From the NCBI GenBank assembly GCA_963698395.1, contig CAVOQQ010000001.1, positions 558,001 through 622,000 of the forward strand: a DNA stretch of 64,000 nucleotides, given 5' to 3'. Source of the DNA: JBBQUN01 sp963698395 (lineage in GTDB: Bacteria > Actinomycetota > Acidimicrobiia > Acidimicrobiales > SZUA-35). Shown here piece after piece: positions 18,500-27,288 of the stretch (the first letter of the stretch is position 1; the number at the start of each line of letters is the position of its first letter). Made by a program: the position numbers and the translations under genes. A model generated the notes under the pieces. The model ran no database searches, was not told where the DNA came from, and saw nothing but the letters and a program-made list of their open reading frames with translations.

Positions 18500-18739
18500 T
18501 CAGCGTTCGATGAGGGTGTGCCATCCATGGTCGGCCGGCAGCCGATGTGCGAGCCAGGCTCGGCCTTCGGGCTCGAGTTCGGGAATCACGGAGGCGGCGT
18601 CGACGTCGTCCTTCGGTCGGGCGTCCTCGCTCTTGAAGAGCAATTGCAGTTCGGGAGCCAGATACGGGACCCCTCGGATCGTGATCAACACCGCTTCGGG
18701 CCACCGGCGGCTGATGAAGCAGTAGCGCTCGAGGCGCAC
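18500..18739 (-). pseudogene. Truncated C-terminal piece of a nucleotidyltransferase-like protein
   Basis: 79 codons remain. RGVPYLAPELQLLFKSED, RPKDDVDAASVIPEL and GRAWLAHRL match the C-terminal part of aminoglycoside-adenylyltransferase-like proteins, where LAPE, the Lys and the RPKDxxD segment are conserved. The catalytic GSxxxGxxxxxSDxD half is absent upstream, where the SRPBCC gene ends at 18775. It is probably a remnant, though a small free-standing ORF cannot be excluded. Confidence 0.6.
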
Positions 18740-18774
18740 GATGACGGAGGTCGTTGGCCTTGGCCGTCCCAGTG

Positions 18775-19227
18775 TCAGACGGATTCGGCGACGTACTGCT
18801 GGAGGCCGCCGATCGCTGAGTCGATGACAACGCCGAGGACCGAGTCGAGCAGGCCGTTCCAGAGGTCACCGTCGTAGTTGAGATTGACCTCGACCACGCT
18901 CAGACCCGGTGCGTCTCCGGGCTCGACGACGGCTCGCATGACCCACGCCGAATGGTCCCTGCCGTCGAGTTCCTGTCGTTCGAATCGCACGAGCTTCGGG
19001 GCGTCGTCGACGACGCGAACCATGCGGAGCCGCTTGCTCCGCGCGAACGGACCGACCTTGGCTCGCAGGGTGATCCACCACGCCGCTCCTTCGTCGGCCG
19101 GCGCAGGGTCGGCGGGTTCCACCTGATGAATGAGGCTCAGCCAGTGCTGGTAGGTGCTGAGGTCGGCAACGATCTCGTAGACCTTCGGCGGTTCGGCGGG
19201 GGCATTGGTGCTGATCGTTCGATCCAC
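18775..19227 (-). CDS. SRPBCC/polyketide-cyclase-type protein
   Basis: 150 residues from the GTG at 19227 (VDRTISTNAPAEPPKVYEIV). The START/Bet v1-like pattern is clear: short first strand, a helix with VYEIVADLSTYQHWL, then alternating strands (KLVRFERQEL, SAWVMRAVVEP, SVVEVNLNYDG) and a long C-terminal helix. These proteins bind hydrophobic ligands; no active-site call is possible. It is divergent from menF with 33 bp between starts. Confidence 0.85.
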   Translation of the reverse strand: MDRTISTNAPAEPPKVYEIVADLSTYQHWLSLIHQVEPADPAPADEGAAWWITLRAKVGPFARSKRLRMVRVVDDAPKLVRFERQELDGRDHSAWVMRAVVEPGDAPGLSVVEVNLNYDGDLWNGLLDSVLGVVIDSAIGGLQQYVAESV

Positions 19228-19260
19228 GCGTACCAGTCTGCCTCTTCTACGCTCGAAGAC

Positions 19261-20518
19261 GTGATCCCGCCGATGAACACCCGTCGCTTTCCCCGTGACC
19301 TTGCCGGTGATGCCTACCGCTTCGACCCGTTCGCCGTCGGTGCCCGATCTGGCCTGCTCTACGCCCACGGCGAGTTCGCACTCGCCGGGATCGGCGAAGC
19401 GGGCCGTCTGCCGATCGAACGGCCCGATGGCGCGGCCCGAGCCCAGGCGATGCTGACGGTGCTGACCGGCGTCGACGAGGTCGACGTTCCAGGAACCGGT
19501 GCGGTGGCGTTCGGTACGTTTCCGTTCGACCGCAGCGAAACGGGTGAGCTGATCATTCCCGAGCTGGTGATCGGTCGAGGACCCGAGGGGCGCCATTGGC
19601 TGACCACGCCCGAAGGCATGTCCGACGCCGAAGCGCTCGAGCAGATCGGGGCGTCATCGGCCGCCGCCGAGCAACGAGCCGGCGCCAAACAGGCAACGAC
19701 CTACACGCTTCGGTCGCCGATCGAACCCGAGGTCTGGCGAGACGACGTCGTCGGCAGGGCGATCGAGCACATCCATACCGGCGAGGTGGAGAAGGTCGTG
19801 ATGGCCCGTGAGCTCACCCTCGAAACCGACCAGCCGATCGACACCGCAGCGGTGCTCGACCGCCTCCGGCAGTCGTTCCGCGCTGCCATCCTCTTCTCGA
19901 TCGACGGTTTCCTGGGAGCTTCGCCCGAGCTGCTGGCCGGTCGCAGCGGCGACATCGTGCGGGCGCATCCCCTGGCAGGGACGGCACCGCGTTCGTCCGA
20001 TCCCGAAGCCGACGCCAGACTCGCCGCCGGGCTCATGGCCTCCGACAAGAATCGGTGGGAGCACCGCATCACGATCGACTGGTTGCTCGACACCCTGCTG
20101 CCGTTCTGCAGTTACGTCGACGCCGAGCCGGAGCCCTCGATCGTCACGCTCGCCAACGTCCACCACCTCGGCACCCGGGTGGAAGGGCGGCTGTCATCGC
20201 CGGCGGCCTCGATCCTCGAACTGGTGGCGGCGCTGCATCCGACCCCTGCGGTCGGCGGCAATCCCCAGGCCCGAGCGCTCGAGATCATCGAAGAACTCGA
20301 GGGACTCGAGCGCGGTCGCTACGCCGGCCCCGCCGGCTGGGTCGACGGTGCAGGCAACGGAGCGTTCGCCGTCGCCCTTCGCTCGGCGGAGGTGTCGGGA
20401 ACACACGCTCGCTTCTGTGCGGGAGTCGGCGTCGTCGCCGATTCCGATCCCGACGCCGAACTCGCCGAGACGCGCTCCGAAATTCCAGGCGATGCTGTCG
20501 GCCCTCGTCCGCCCCTGA
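19261..20518 (+). CDS. menF: Isochorismate synthase (MenF/EntC type), frameshifted near its 3' end
   Basis: About 418 residues if one base near 20478-20482 (cgctccgaaattcc) is removed. That restores the usual ending ETRSKFQAMLSALVRP and a TGA at 20516-20518; as read, the frame runs on to an unrelated tail. Chorismate-enzyme motifs: VVMARELTLE, GASPELLAGRSGDIVRAHPLAGTA, HHLGTRVEGRL, HPTPAVGGNPQARALEII and FCAGVGVVADSDPDAELAET. It converts chorismate to isochorismate, the first menaquinone step. Start GTG 19261 or ATG 19273; TACGCT ends 7 nt before the GTG. Confidence 0.9.
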
Positions 20519-20539
20519 GGGGCGCCCAGAAGCGCAGTG

Positions 20540-20622
20540 GTCAGAAGCAGTAGGGGAACGCACTCCAGTCGGGGTCCGACTCACAGTCAGAAGTAGTAGG
20601 GGAACGCACTCCAGTCGGGGTC
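20540..20622. repeat. Duplicated 37-bp end of menB
   Basis: Copies at 20540-20576 and 20586-20622 differ at one base. The second is the true 3' end of menB (coding ...DPDWSAFPYYF and stop); the first, downstream of the stop on the minus strand, would encode the same residues with PYCF and its own TGA. This is a short duplication of a gene tail. Confidence 0.85.
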
Positions 20623-21520
20623 GCGCTTTTGGAGGAAAGAGTCTCGACCCTCCTGCGCTTCGTCGGTCATGTAGGCGAGACGAGTGGCCTCGCCGGCGAA
20701 CACCTGCTGGCCGACCATGCCGTCGTCGACCATGTTGAGCGCGTACTTGGCCATCCGCTGCGCCGTCGGTGACTTCCTGCAGATCTCGGCTGCCCACGCC
20801 AACGCGAACGTCTCGAGCTCGGCGTGGTCGACGACCGCGTTGACCACACCCTGGGCGTGGGCCTCGTCGGCGGTGTAGGTCTTGCCGAGGAAGAAGATCT
20901 CCCGAGCGACTTTCTGCCCGACCTGGCGAGCGAGCAGCGCCGACCCGAAGCCGCCATCGAAGCTGGCGACGTCGGTGTCGGTCTGCTTGAACCGAGCGTG
21001 CTCGCGGCTGGCGATCGTGAGGTCGCACACGACGTGCAGGCTGTGGCCACCGCCGGCCGCCCAGCCGGGCACCACACAGATGACCACCTTGGGCATCATG
21101 CGAATGAGGCGCTGTACTTCCAGGATGTGGAGCCGCCCCGCACGCCCGGGGTCGATCGCCTCGGCCGTCTCACTGGTCTCGCCGTCGGCCTGGTACTTGT
21201 AGCCGTCCTTGCCACGGATGCGCTGATCGCCACCGGAGCAGAACGCCCAGCCCCCATCCTTCGACGAAGGTCCGTTGCCGGTGAGGAGCACGCAACCGAT
21301 GTCGGACGACATGCGAGCGTGATCGAGTGCCGCGGTAGAGCTCGTCGACGGTGTGCGGGCGGAAGGCGTTGCGAATGTCGGGGCGGTCGAAGGCCACGCG
21401 AACGGTGGGTACGTGCTTGGCCCGGTGATAGGTGATGTCGGTGAAGTCGAATCCGGGCACCTCGTCCCACAACTCGGGATCGAAGATGTCGGAAACAGGG
21501 TTCGCAGCGCGCTCGGTCAT
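20587..21520 (-). CDS. menB: 1,4-Dihydroxy-2-naphthoyl-CoA synthase, frameshifted near 21333
   Basis: Repaired length is about 310 residues. The N-terminus (MTERAANPVSDIFD... FDRPDIRNAFRPHTVDELYR) and the rest (ALDHARMSSDIGCVLLTGNG...) are in adjacent frames; removing one base in taccgcggcactcg (21331-21335) joins them. Crotonase/MenB features: WAFCSGGDQRIRG, VVCVVPGWAAGGGHSLHVVCDL-type oxyanion region (here VICVVPGWAAGGGHSLHV), KQTDTDVASFDGGFGSALLA and the conserved tail DWSAFPYYF. It cyclises o-succinylbenzoyl-CoA. It is convergent with menF. Confidence 0.92.
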
Positions 21521-21531
21521 GGGGCGCCAGG

Positions 21532-22071
21532 CTAGGGGATGGTGGTGATCACCAGGTAGCCGTCGAGTTCGCTGAGCAGCGCCGATGCGGGTGACTGGGG
21601 GAGAGGCTTTCCGTGGACGTCGACCCGAACCTCGCCGATCCACTTGCTGTGCTGGTACTCGTGATTGATGATCGCGATCAGGAGTGTCTGGGCGACCACG
21701 CCCAGCTGCGCCGGCGCCCCGACGTCGCCGGAGGCGATGTTGCCGGTTCGCAGATGCACCCGTTCGGCGACCGTTCGACGGTAGGCACGGAGCCGGTCGA
21801 GGTCCGGGAGGTCGCTGCGAGCGGGCTCGGGCGTCGCCGAATCCATGAGGGCATCGAGTGGTGGGTCGATCAACGGCTCGGCCGCGGTGAGATTGCGCAC
21901 CATGTAGTGGGCGACGGCGGCCTGGTGCCCCAGATGCCAACCGATGGCGCTTGCGTTCTCGCTCTCACGCCAGTGCACCTCATCGACGCCGAGGTCGTGC
22001 CACAGGGCATCGGTGTAGGCGAGTGCTCGGTCGTATTCGGCAAGGAGATGGCGGATGGAGTGAACGGTCAT
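21532..22071 (-). CDS. DinB-family protein
   Basis: 179 residues. The DinB four-helix bundle with three metal-ligand histidines is indicated by AIGWHLGHQAAVAHYM and IINHEYQHSKWIGEVRV. Members include thiol-dependent S-transferases (mycothiol, bacillithiol) and proteins of unknown role. Its start overlaps the upstream amine oxidase stop by ATGA, so the two form a coupled pair. It lies just upstream of menB on the same strand (11 bp before the menB start), so read-through into menB is likely. Confidence 0.85.
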   Translation of the reverse strand: MTVHSIRHLLAEYDRALAYTDALWHDLGVDEVHWRESENASAIGWHLGHQAAVAHYMVRNLTAAEPLIDPPLDALMDSATPEPARSDLPDLDRLRAYRRTVAERVHLRTGNIASGDVGAPAQLGVVAQTLLIAIINHEYQHSKWIGEVRVDVHGKPLPQSPASALLSELDGYLVITTIP

Positions 22072-23135
22072 GGGGTGACGGATCCTTCGTTTGCAGGTGA
22101 TGCGATCAGTGTTGCGAGTGTTCGCTCGGCAGCTTGGAGCGCCCCCTCGATGTGGCCCGGATACTCCGAGGCGGTCTCGGTCGAAGTCCAGTGCAGCCGC
22201 TCGTTCGGCGCCGGTTGCCAGAAGAGCGGATGCCCGAAGAGCTGATACGAGGACTGCTGTTCGACACCCGGTGGTGAGGTGAACGGCTCGGTTCGCCAGT
22301 CCCGGATCTCGATCTCGATCGGTGTCGCCGCCTCGTCGCCGAACAGGGCGATCAGCTGTCCCAGCACTGCGGTTCGAGTCGGTGCAGGTTGCCCGGGGCT
22401 TCCGGGGGCAAAGCCGAACAGCGCCGCCGGCTGCCCGTCAGGCCCGCTCATGTCGTGCACTTCCCGCAGCGGACCGACGTGGCTGATCGCCGCGCCGGCG
22501 AGGCCTTCCCTTCGCCAGAACGGGGTCGCGTAGTGCACGACCACCTTGGTGAACGCCCCCATCCACACCGGCGTGATCGACGCCAGCCGGTCGAGTTGCT
22601 CGGGCAGAGGCGGCTCGAACGTGATGGCGTGGTGAGCGAGCGCCGGCGGCAGGGCGAGCACGACATGGCGAGCTGCGTAGCGGGAGTGTCTGGTCGAAAC
22701 GACCGCCTCGTCGTTCTCGAGCGTCACAGCAGTTGCCGCTTCGTCGAGTCGGATCACATCGTCCGGCAGAGCGGCGGCAAGCGCGTCGGTCAGCGCCGAA
22801 GCACCATCGGCGAATCGGTAGCTGGGCACGTCGATCGGGTTGCCTTCGACCGTCTGCACCCCGTGGTCGGTTTGGAGCACCGCGTTCCCGGATCGGTGCT
22901 GGTCGAACGTGGCGATGCCGAACTCGCTGACCAGTGCGGCCACTCGGTGCTCGCCCGGCCAGAACCAGGAGGCACCGAGGTCGAGCGGGGTTCCTGTCAT
23001 CGTCGTCAGTCGGCCGCCGAGACGACTCCGACCCTCGAGCACGACGACCGATCGCCCGGCGTCGACCAGCCCGCGTGCGACGGCCAGGCCCGAGATGCCG
23101 CCGCCGATCACCACGACGTCAGGAGTGTTCGTCAC
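22068..23135 (-). CDS. FAD-dependent amine oxidase family protein
   Basis: 355 residues. The dinucleotide-binding motif VVVIGGGISGLAVARGL is at the N-terminus, followed by VVVLEGRSRLGGRLTT and LDLGASWFWPGE, the flavin-amine-oxidase pattern. The C-terminal ERLHWTSTETASEYPGHIEGAL is the second FAD-contacting segment. It may oxidise amines or act as a desaturase-like enzyme; the substrate is unknown. It is coupled to the DinB gene. Confidence 0.9.
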   Translation of the reverse strand: MTNTPDVVVIGGGISGLAVARGLVDAGRSVVVLEGRSRLGGRLTTMTGTPLDLGASWFWPGEHRVAALVSEFGIATFDQHRSGNAVLQTDHGVQTVEGNPIDVPSYRFADGASALTDALAAALPDDVIRLDEAATAVTLENDEAVVSTRHSRYAARHVVLALPPALAHHAITFEPPLPEQLDRLASITPVWMGAFTKVVVHYATPFWRREGLAGAAISHVGPLREVHDMSGPDGQPAALFGFAPGSPGQPAPTRTAVLGQLIALFGDEAATPIEIEIRDWRTEPFTSPPGVEQQSSYQLFGHPLFWQPAPNERLHWTSTETASEYPGHIEGALQAAERTLATLIASPANEGSVTP

Positions 23136-23160
23136 CCCGAGACTCTGCCAGACTCCGGTG

Positions 23161-23391
23161 GTGATCGAGACACTGAAGGGCTACCTGGGACTCGGGCCCA
23201 GCGAGGACGACGCCGCACTCGGCAAGCGGGCCCGACGGATCAACATCGGGCTCTTCGCCCTCGTGGTGCTGGTGATGCTCTTCGTCGGCAACGTCTGGTT
23301 GCGTGCTGCGTGTTTCGTGGCGCTGTTCGCCATCAGCGTGATCGTCTCGCTCGTGTCCCGCGACGTCGAAAGAGCACAGCGTCGCCAGTAG
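23161..23391 (+). CDS. Small two-helix membrane protein
   Basis: 76 residues from the GTG at 23161. A charged N-terminus (VIETLKGYLGLGPSEDDAAL) is followed by two hydrophobic helices (NIGLFALVVLVMLFVGNVWL and AACFVALFAISVIVSLV) and a basic tail. No family is recognised. It is divergent from the amine oxidase and 22 bp before the SnoaL-like gene, so it may open that small operon. Confidence 0.7.
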   Translation: MIETLKGYLGLGPSEDDAALGKRARRINIGLFALVVLVMLFVGNVWLRAACFVALFAISVIVSLVSRDVERAQRRQ

Positions 23392-23413
23392 CTCATGACC
23401 CAAGGAGAACGCC

Positions 23414-23797
23414 ATGGACCCCGTTGACCGACTCGAACTGCACGAACTGCCCGGCCGCTATGGCGATGCCATCGACGACCGCGACTGGGAGGCACTCCAC
23501 CGGATCTTCACCGACGATGCCGTGTTCGATCTGACCGACCTCGGCGTCCCCCTGCTCGAAGGCATCGACGAGATCAAGCGGTTCATGGACGAAGATGCCC
23601 AGCATCCTCGTACCCACATGATGACCAACATCTACGTCGACGAGACCGACGACGGCGTGAAGCTCAACTTCCGCATCGTTGCCCTGCAGCCCAAGGGCCT
23701 CACCGGCACCGCCTCGTACTACGACGATGTGGTCAAGACGCCCGAGGGCTGGCGGGTCAAACATCGGGTGACCACGCTGCGTCGACGACCTCGCTGA
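23414..23797 (+). CDS. SnoaL-like / NTF2-fold protein
   Basis: 127 residues. LHELPGRYGDAIDDRDWEAL and IFTDDAVFDLTDLG are the typical start of SnoaL-like cone folds, and GWRVKHRVTTLRRRP the typical last strand. An AAGGAG Shine-Dalgarno lies upstream of the ATG at 23414. Such proteins are isomerases, dehydratases or binding proteins. The stop and the next start share one base (TGATG), so it is coupled to the methyltransferase. Confidence 0.85.
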   Translation: MDPVDRLELHELPGRYGDAIDDRDWEALHRIFTDDAVFDLTDLGVPLLEGIDEIKRFMDEDAQHPRTHMMTNIYVDETDDGVKLNFRIVALQPKGLTGTASYYDDVVKTPEGWRVKHRVTTLRRRPR

Positions 23798-24627
23798 TGG
23801 AGCTCGACGAATACCAGAGCGACAACCTCGCGAACTGGAGCGATCGGGCTCGAGTGCATTCCGCCTCGCAGAGCTACGACCTGGCTCGCTACGCAGCCGA
23901 CCCCGGTCACGTCAGCGACGTGGTTGCCTTCGATGCGCGGTTGATCGGCAGCATCGAGGGTCTCGACGTCGCCCATCTGCAGTGCCACATCGGCACCGAC
24001 ACGGTGTCGCTCGCCCGGCTCGGCGCCCGAGTGATCGGCCTCGACTTCTCCGAGGTCGCGGTCGACGCCGCTCGAGCGTTGGCCGAAGCGGCGAACGTCG
24101 ACGCCGAGTTCGTCGTCGCCAACGTCTACGACGCCGCCACCGCCATCGGCCGAACCGTCGACTTCGTCTACACGAGCGTCGGCACCATCAATTGGCTCGG
24201 CGACCTCGACCGGTGGGCCGCCGCCATCGCCGGACTCCTCCGGCCGAGTGGACGCTTCTACATCCGAGACCTGCACCCGGCGCTGTGGACCTTCGAGGAG
24301 ATCGACGGAGCCTTCGTACCTCACTATCCCATCGTCGGACCGGCCGGCGAACCGTTCACCTTCGACAACAACGAGACGTACACCGATGGCGATCACACGA
24401 GGATCGTCAACACTCGCCAGCACGAGTGGAGCCATTCGTTCGCCGAGATCATCAACGCGCTCGTCGGCGCCGGGTTGACGATCACGAGGCTGGAGGAACA
24501 CCAAGGGCTCGACTGGCCGCATGGCCCGTCGGCGGTCCTGGAGGGGAACCAGTACTTCCTCCCCGGGGAGCGGCGGCACCAGATACCGCAGATGTTCTCG
24601 CTGTGGGCCGAACGGCCGCCCGCCTGA
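23797..24627 (+). CDS. Class I SAM-dependent methyltransferase
   Basis: 276 residues. The SAM-binding fold shows in VAHLQCHIGTDTVSLARLGARV (motif I region), IGLDFSEVAVDAARALAE and VDFVYTSVGTINWLGDLDRW. LLRPSGRFYIRDLHPALWTF is the post-core strand and helix. The cysteine and histidine in the motif I region are shared by a bacterial subgroup of these enzymes. The substrate is unknown; it is coupled to the SnoaL-like gene, which may act on the same small molecule. Confidence 0.88.
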   Translation: MELDEYQSDNLANWSDRARVHSASQSYDLARYAADPGHVSDVVAFDARLIGSIEGLDVAHLQCHIGTDTVSLARLGARVIGLDFSEVAVDAARALAEAANVDAEFVVANVYDAATAIGRTVDFVYTSVGTINWLGDLDRWAAAIAGLLRPSGRFYIRDLHPALWTFEEIDGAFVPHYPIVGPAGEPFTFDNNETYTDGDHTRIVNTRQHEWSHSFAEIINALVGAGLTITRLEEHQGLDWPHGPSAVLEGNQYFLPGERRHQIPQMFSLWAERPPA

Positions 24628-24665
24628 TCGGTCGGTAGCCGAGACCGGGTGCGACACGCGCCGGG

Positions 24666-24713
24666 GTTCTCGAGTCTGAGGGCGACGGAAGTGTCGCAGT
24701 GGGTCTCGAGAAC
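24666..24713. terminator. Nested inverted repeat between convergent genes
   Basis: GTTCTCGAG (24666-24674) pairs with CTCGAGAAC (24705-24713), and inside it GCGAC (24682-24686) pairs with GTCGC (24693-24697). It lies between the ends of the methyltransferase and menD, as a bidirectional terminator would. There is no U-tract. Confidence 0.45.
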
Positions 24714-24734
24714 GGCTGGGTGGGGAGCGGTCGG

Positions 24735-26456
24735 TCAGGCGGGGGCGACCGCTTCGCTCACGGCGGCGTTGATCTGGCCGTGGAGTTCGGTGTTGGCGGC
24801 TCGGTCGGTGGCGAAGCGGACGACACGCACGCCGTGCGGCGTGAGCACGGCGGGATCGGCGGCTTCGAGGTCGACGGTGTCGAGCCCGTGGGACCTGGCG
24901 AGGGCCAACAGATCGGTGCCGTGCGGGGTGCCGAACAGCTGCTCGAACCGGCTGGGGTCGAGCAGCGAGCGTTGCGGGAGGAACGAGAAGATGCCGCCGC
25001 CGTCGTTGTCGATCACCACGATGGTGAGGTCGCAGCGGCGACGAGCGAGGGCGGTGAGGCTGGTGGCGTCGTGGAGGAAGGCGACGTCGCCGATGAGGCA
25101 GATGGTCGGGGCACCGGTGAGGGCGACGCCGATGGCGGTGGCCATCACGCCGTCGATCCCGTTGGCCCCCCGATTGGCGATGACCCGCACGCCAGGAGCC
25201 GGCTGGCCGTACCACTCCACGTCGCGCACCGGCATCGATGACGAAACGACCAACACCGGACTCGGGCCGAGTTTGTTCAGCCCGACCAGCGACGCCAAGG
25301 AGGCTCGGGCGACACCGGGTTCGGTGGTCCCGTCGGCCCGGTCGAGAACCTGGGCGATGGCGCGTGCTGCTGCGGTATCGGCCGCGAGCCAGCGCCCGGC
25401 CATTTCACTGGCGTCGCCGAGATCGAGCGTGAGCAGCTGATCGGCCAGATCCGCATGGTTGATGACCAGTGACGTGACCTGTGCCGGGTCGGTCCAGCGT
25501 CCGGTGGTGGCGGCCACCGTTGGCCCGTCGACGCCGGCGAGCCACTGCTCGGTGATCTTGCTCGCAAGGACCTCGCCCAGACGAATCACCATGCCGGGTG
25601 CCATTGCCGCGGCGAACTCCTCATTCCGCAACAGGGCATCGGTGTGGGCCACGGCTCGTCCGGCCACCCGACAACCGGACCGATGGTCGGCGAACACCGG
25701 CCACCCGAGCCGCTCACCGAGTCGGAGGACGTGGTCGGGGTCGCCGGCTCCACGACCGGCAACGATCACGCCGCCCTGTGCGGGATCGACCGATCGGATC
25801 AACTCGGCGATGCGCACCGCATTGGTGTCGGCAGGAGCGCCGACGCTGACCGAGGCGGGTGCATGCACGTCGGCTGCCGGAGGAACGAGGGCGTCGCGGT
25901 CGGGAAGATCACCAGCGACACCGGCCAACGGGTCGCGGAAACTGAGATCGAGATGCACCGGACCCGGGCGGCCCGACCAACCGCCGGCCTCGGCAACCGA
26001 CCGGCGAGCGAGGGGTCGCCAGGTGTTGGCGGCGCCGGCGTCGGGGACGCCGGGCTGGAAGAACCAACGGGGGCTGTCGCCATAGAGCTTGGTCTGGTCG
26101 ATGGTCTGCGGTGCCCCCACGTCCCACAGCTCGGGTGGACGATTGGCGGTGCACACGATCAGGGGCACCGACGACAGGCTCGCCTCGATCACGGCCGCGT
26201 GAAAGTGGGCGGCAGCGGTGCCGCTGGTGCACAACAGCACCGCCGGGCGACCGGTGGCCAGGCCGTGGCCGAGAGCGGCGAAGCCGGCCGACCGCTCGTC
26301 GTGGAAGACATGCACGTCGAATCGGTCGTCTTCGGCGACCGCCAAGGCGAGCGGGGTCGACCGAGACCCGGGTGCGACGAAGGCGTCGGTGAGTCCTTGA
26401 TGGACCCACTCGTCGACGAGCGTTGCGCAGAATGTGGCGGTGTCAGTCACCTGCAT
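24735..26456 (-). CDS. menD: SEPHCHC synthase
   Basis: 573 residues from the ATG at 26456 (MQVTDTATFCATLVDEWV); longer starts would run into sequence that looks non-coding. ThDP-enzyme features: VAPGSRSTPLALAVAEDDRF, VFHDERSAGFAALGHGLA with the catalytic Glu, VLLCTSGTAAAHFHAAVIEA, and the ThDP/Mg motif CLIGDVAFLHDATSL ... VVIDNDGGGIFSFL. It adds 2-oxoglutarate to isochorismate, the second menaquinone step. It faces menH divergently; the starts are 49 bp apart. Confidence 0.96.
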   Translation of the reverse strand: MQVTDTATFCATLVDEWVHQGLTDAFVAPGSRSTPLALAVAEDDRFDVHVFHDERSAGFAALGHGLATGRPAVLLCTSGTAAAHFHAAVIEASLSSVPLIVCTANRPPELWDVGAPQTIDQTKLYGDSPRWFFQPGVPDAGAANTWRPLARRSVAEAGGWSGRPGPVHLDLSFRDPLAGVAGDLPDRDALVPPAADVHAPASVSVGAPADTNAVRIAELIRSVDPAQGGVIVAGRGAGDPDHVLRLGERLGWPVFADHRSGCRVAGRAVAHTDALLRNEEFAAAMAPGMVIRLGEVLASKITEQWLAGVDGPTVAATTGRWTDPAQVTSLVINHADLADQLLTLDLGDASEMAGRWLAADTAAARAIAQVLDRADGTTEPGVARASLASLVGLNKLGPSPVLVVSSSMPVRDVEWYGQPAPGVRVIANRGANGIDGVMATAIGVALTGAPTICLIGDVAFLHDATSLTALARRRCDLTIVVIDNDGGGIFSFLPQRSLLDPSRFEQLFGTPHGTDLLALARSHGLDTVDLEAADPAVLTPHGVRVVRFATDRAANTELHGQINAAVSEAVAPA

Positions 26457-26505
26457 GGCGACCAGCGAATCACACTTCCGCCTTCTGTGTCGGCATCCTG
26501 GTGGT

Positions 26506-27288
26506 GTGACGCTTGCTACCACCACCATCGGGCAGGGATCCCGACTCGTGCTGCTCCACGGTTTCACCCAGAACGCGCGTTGTTGGGGCGCGATCCCCGA
26601 TCGGCTCGCCCGCTCGCATCAAGTGGTCCTGGTCGATGCGCCCGGCCACGGCGAGTCGGCCCACGACGACGCCGATCTGTGGCGAGCGGCTGACCTGATC
26701 GCCGGTGTGGGCGGCCCGGCGACCTATGTCGGCTACTCGATGGGTGGCCGAATGGCTCTCCATCTCGCCCTGGCCCACCCGGAACTGGTCGAACGGCTGG
26801 TGTTGATCGGTGCCACCGCCGGCCTCGACACCGAGGCAGAGCGAGCAGCGAGACGAGAAGCAGACGAGCGACTCGCCGAGCGCATCGAGGCGGGACCGTT
26901 GCGATCCTTCCTCGAAGGCTGGCTGGCGAATCCGCTGTTTGCGTCACTTCCCGCCGAGTCTCGATGTCTCGCCGAGCGTGAGACCAACCGGCCGGACGGT
27001 CTGGCCGCCAGCCTGCGATCCTGCGGGACCGGCAACCAAGACCCACTCTGGGACCGGTTGGCGGAGCTGACCATGCCGGTCGCGTTGGTGGTCGGTTCGA
27101 CCGACGAGAAGTTCACGGCACTGGCCCAGCGCATGGCTGCGCAGATCGGGGCGAACGCCCGGGTCGTGATCGAGCCCGGAAGCCACGCCGTTCATCTCGA
27201 GGACGACGCCGTGATCGAACGAGCGCTCGCGCTAGTCGGCCGCGGGCCAGTCGAACGTGCTCCGCTCGATGGTGAGCCGATCGAGTGA
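26506..27288 (+). CDS. menH: SHCHC synthase (MenH-like alpha/beta hydrolase)
   Basis: 260 residues from the GTG at 26506. The triad is visible: Ser in YVGYSMGGRMALHLA, Asp in VVGSTDEKFTALA and His in EPGSHAVHLED. LVLLHGFTQNARCWG is the oxyanion region. With menD and menC on either side, the role is most likely pyruvate elimination to give SHCHC, although alpha/beta hydrolases are hard to assign alone. Its end overlaps menC (convergent) by 57 bp. Confidence 0.85.
   Translation: MTLATTTIGQGSRLVLLHGFTQNARCWGAIPDRLARSHQVVLVDAPGHGESAHDDADLWRAADLIAGVGGPATYVGYSMGGRMALHLALAHPELVERLVLIGATAGLDTEAERAARREADERLAERIEAGPLRSFLEGWLANPLFASLPAESRCLAERETNRPDGLAASLRSCGTGNQDPLWDRLAELTMPVALVVGSTDEKFTALAQRMAAQIGANARVVIEPGSHAVHLEDDAVIERALALVGRGPVERAPLDGEPIE

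Noticed and set aside
24735..26567. Longer menD start at 26567
   Set aside because: The extra 37 residues are Arg/Cys/Pro-rich and run across the divergent menH start region; MQVTDTATFC at 26456 is a normal MenD N-terminus.
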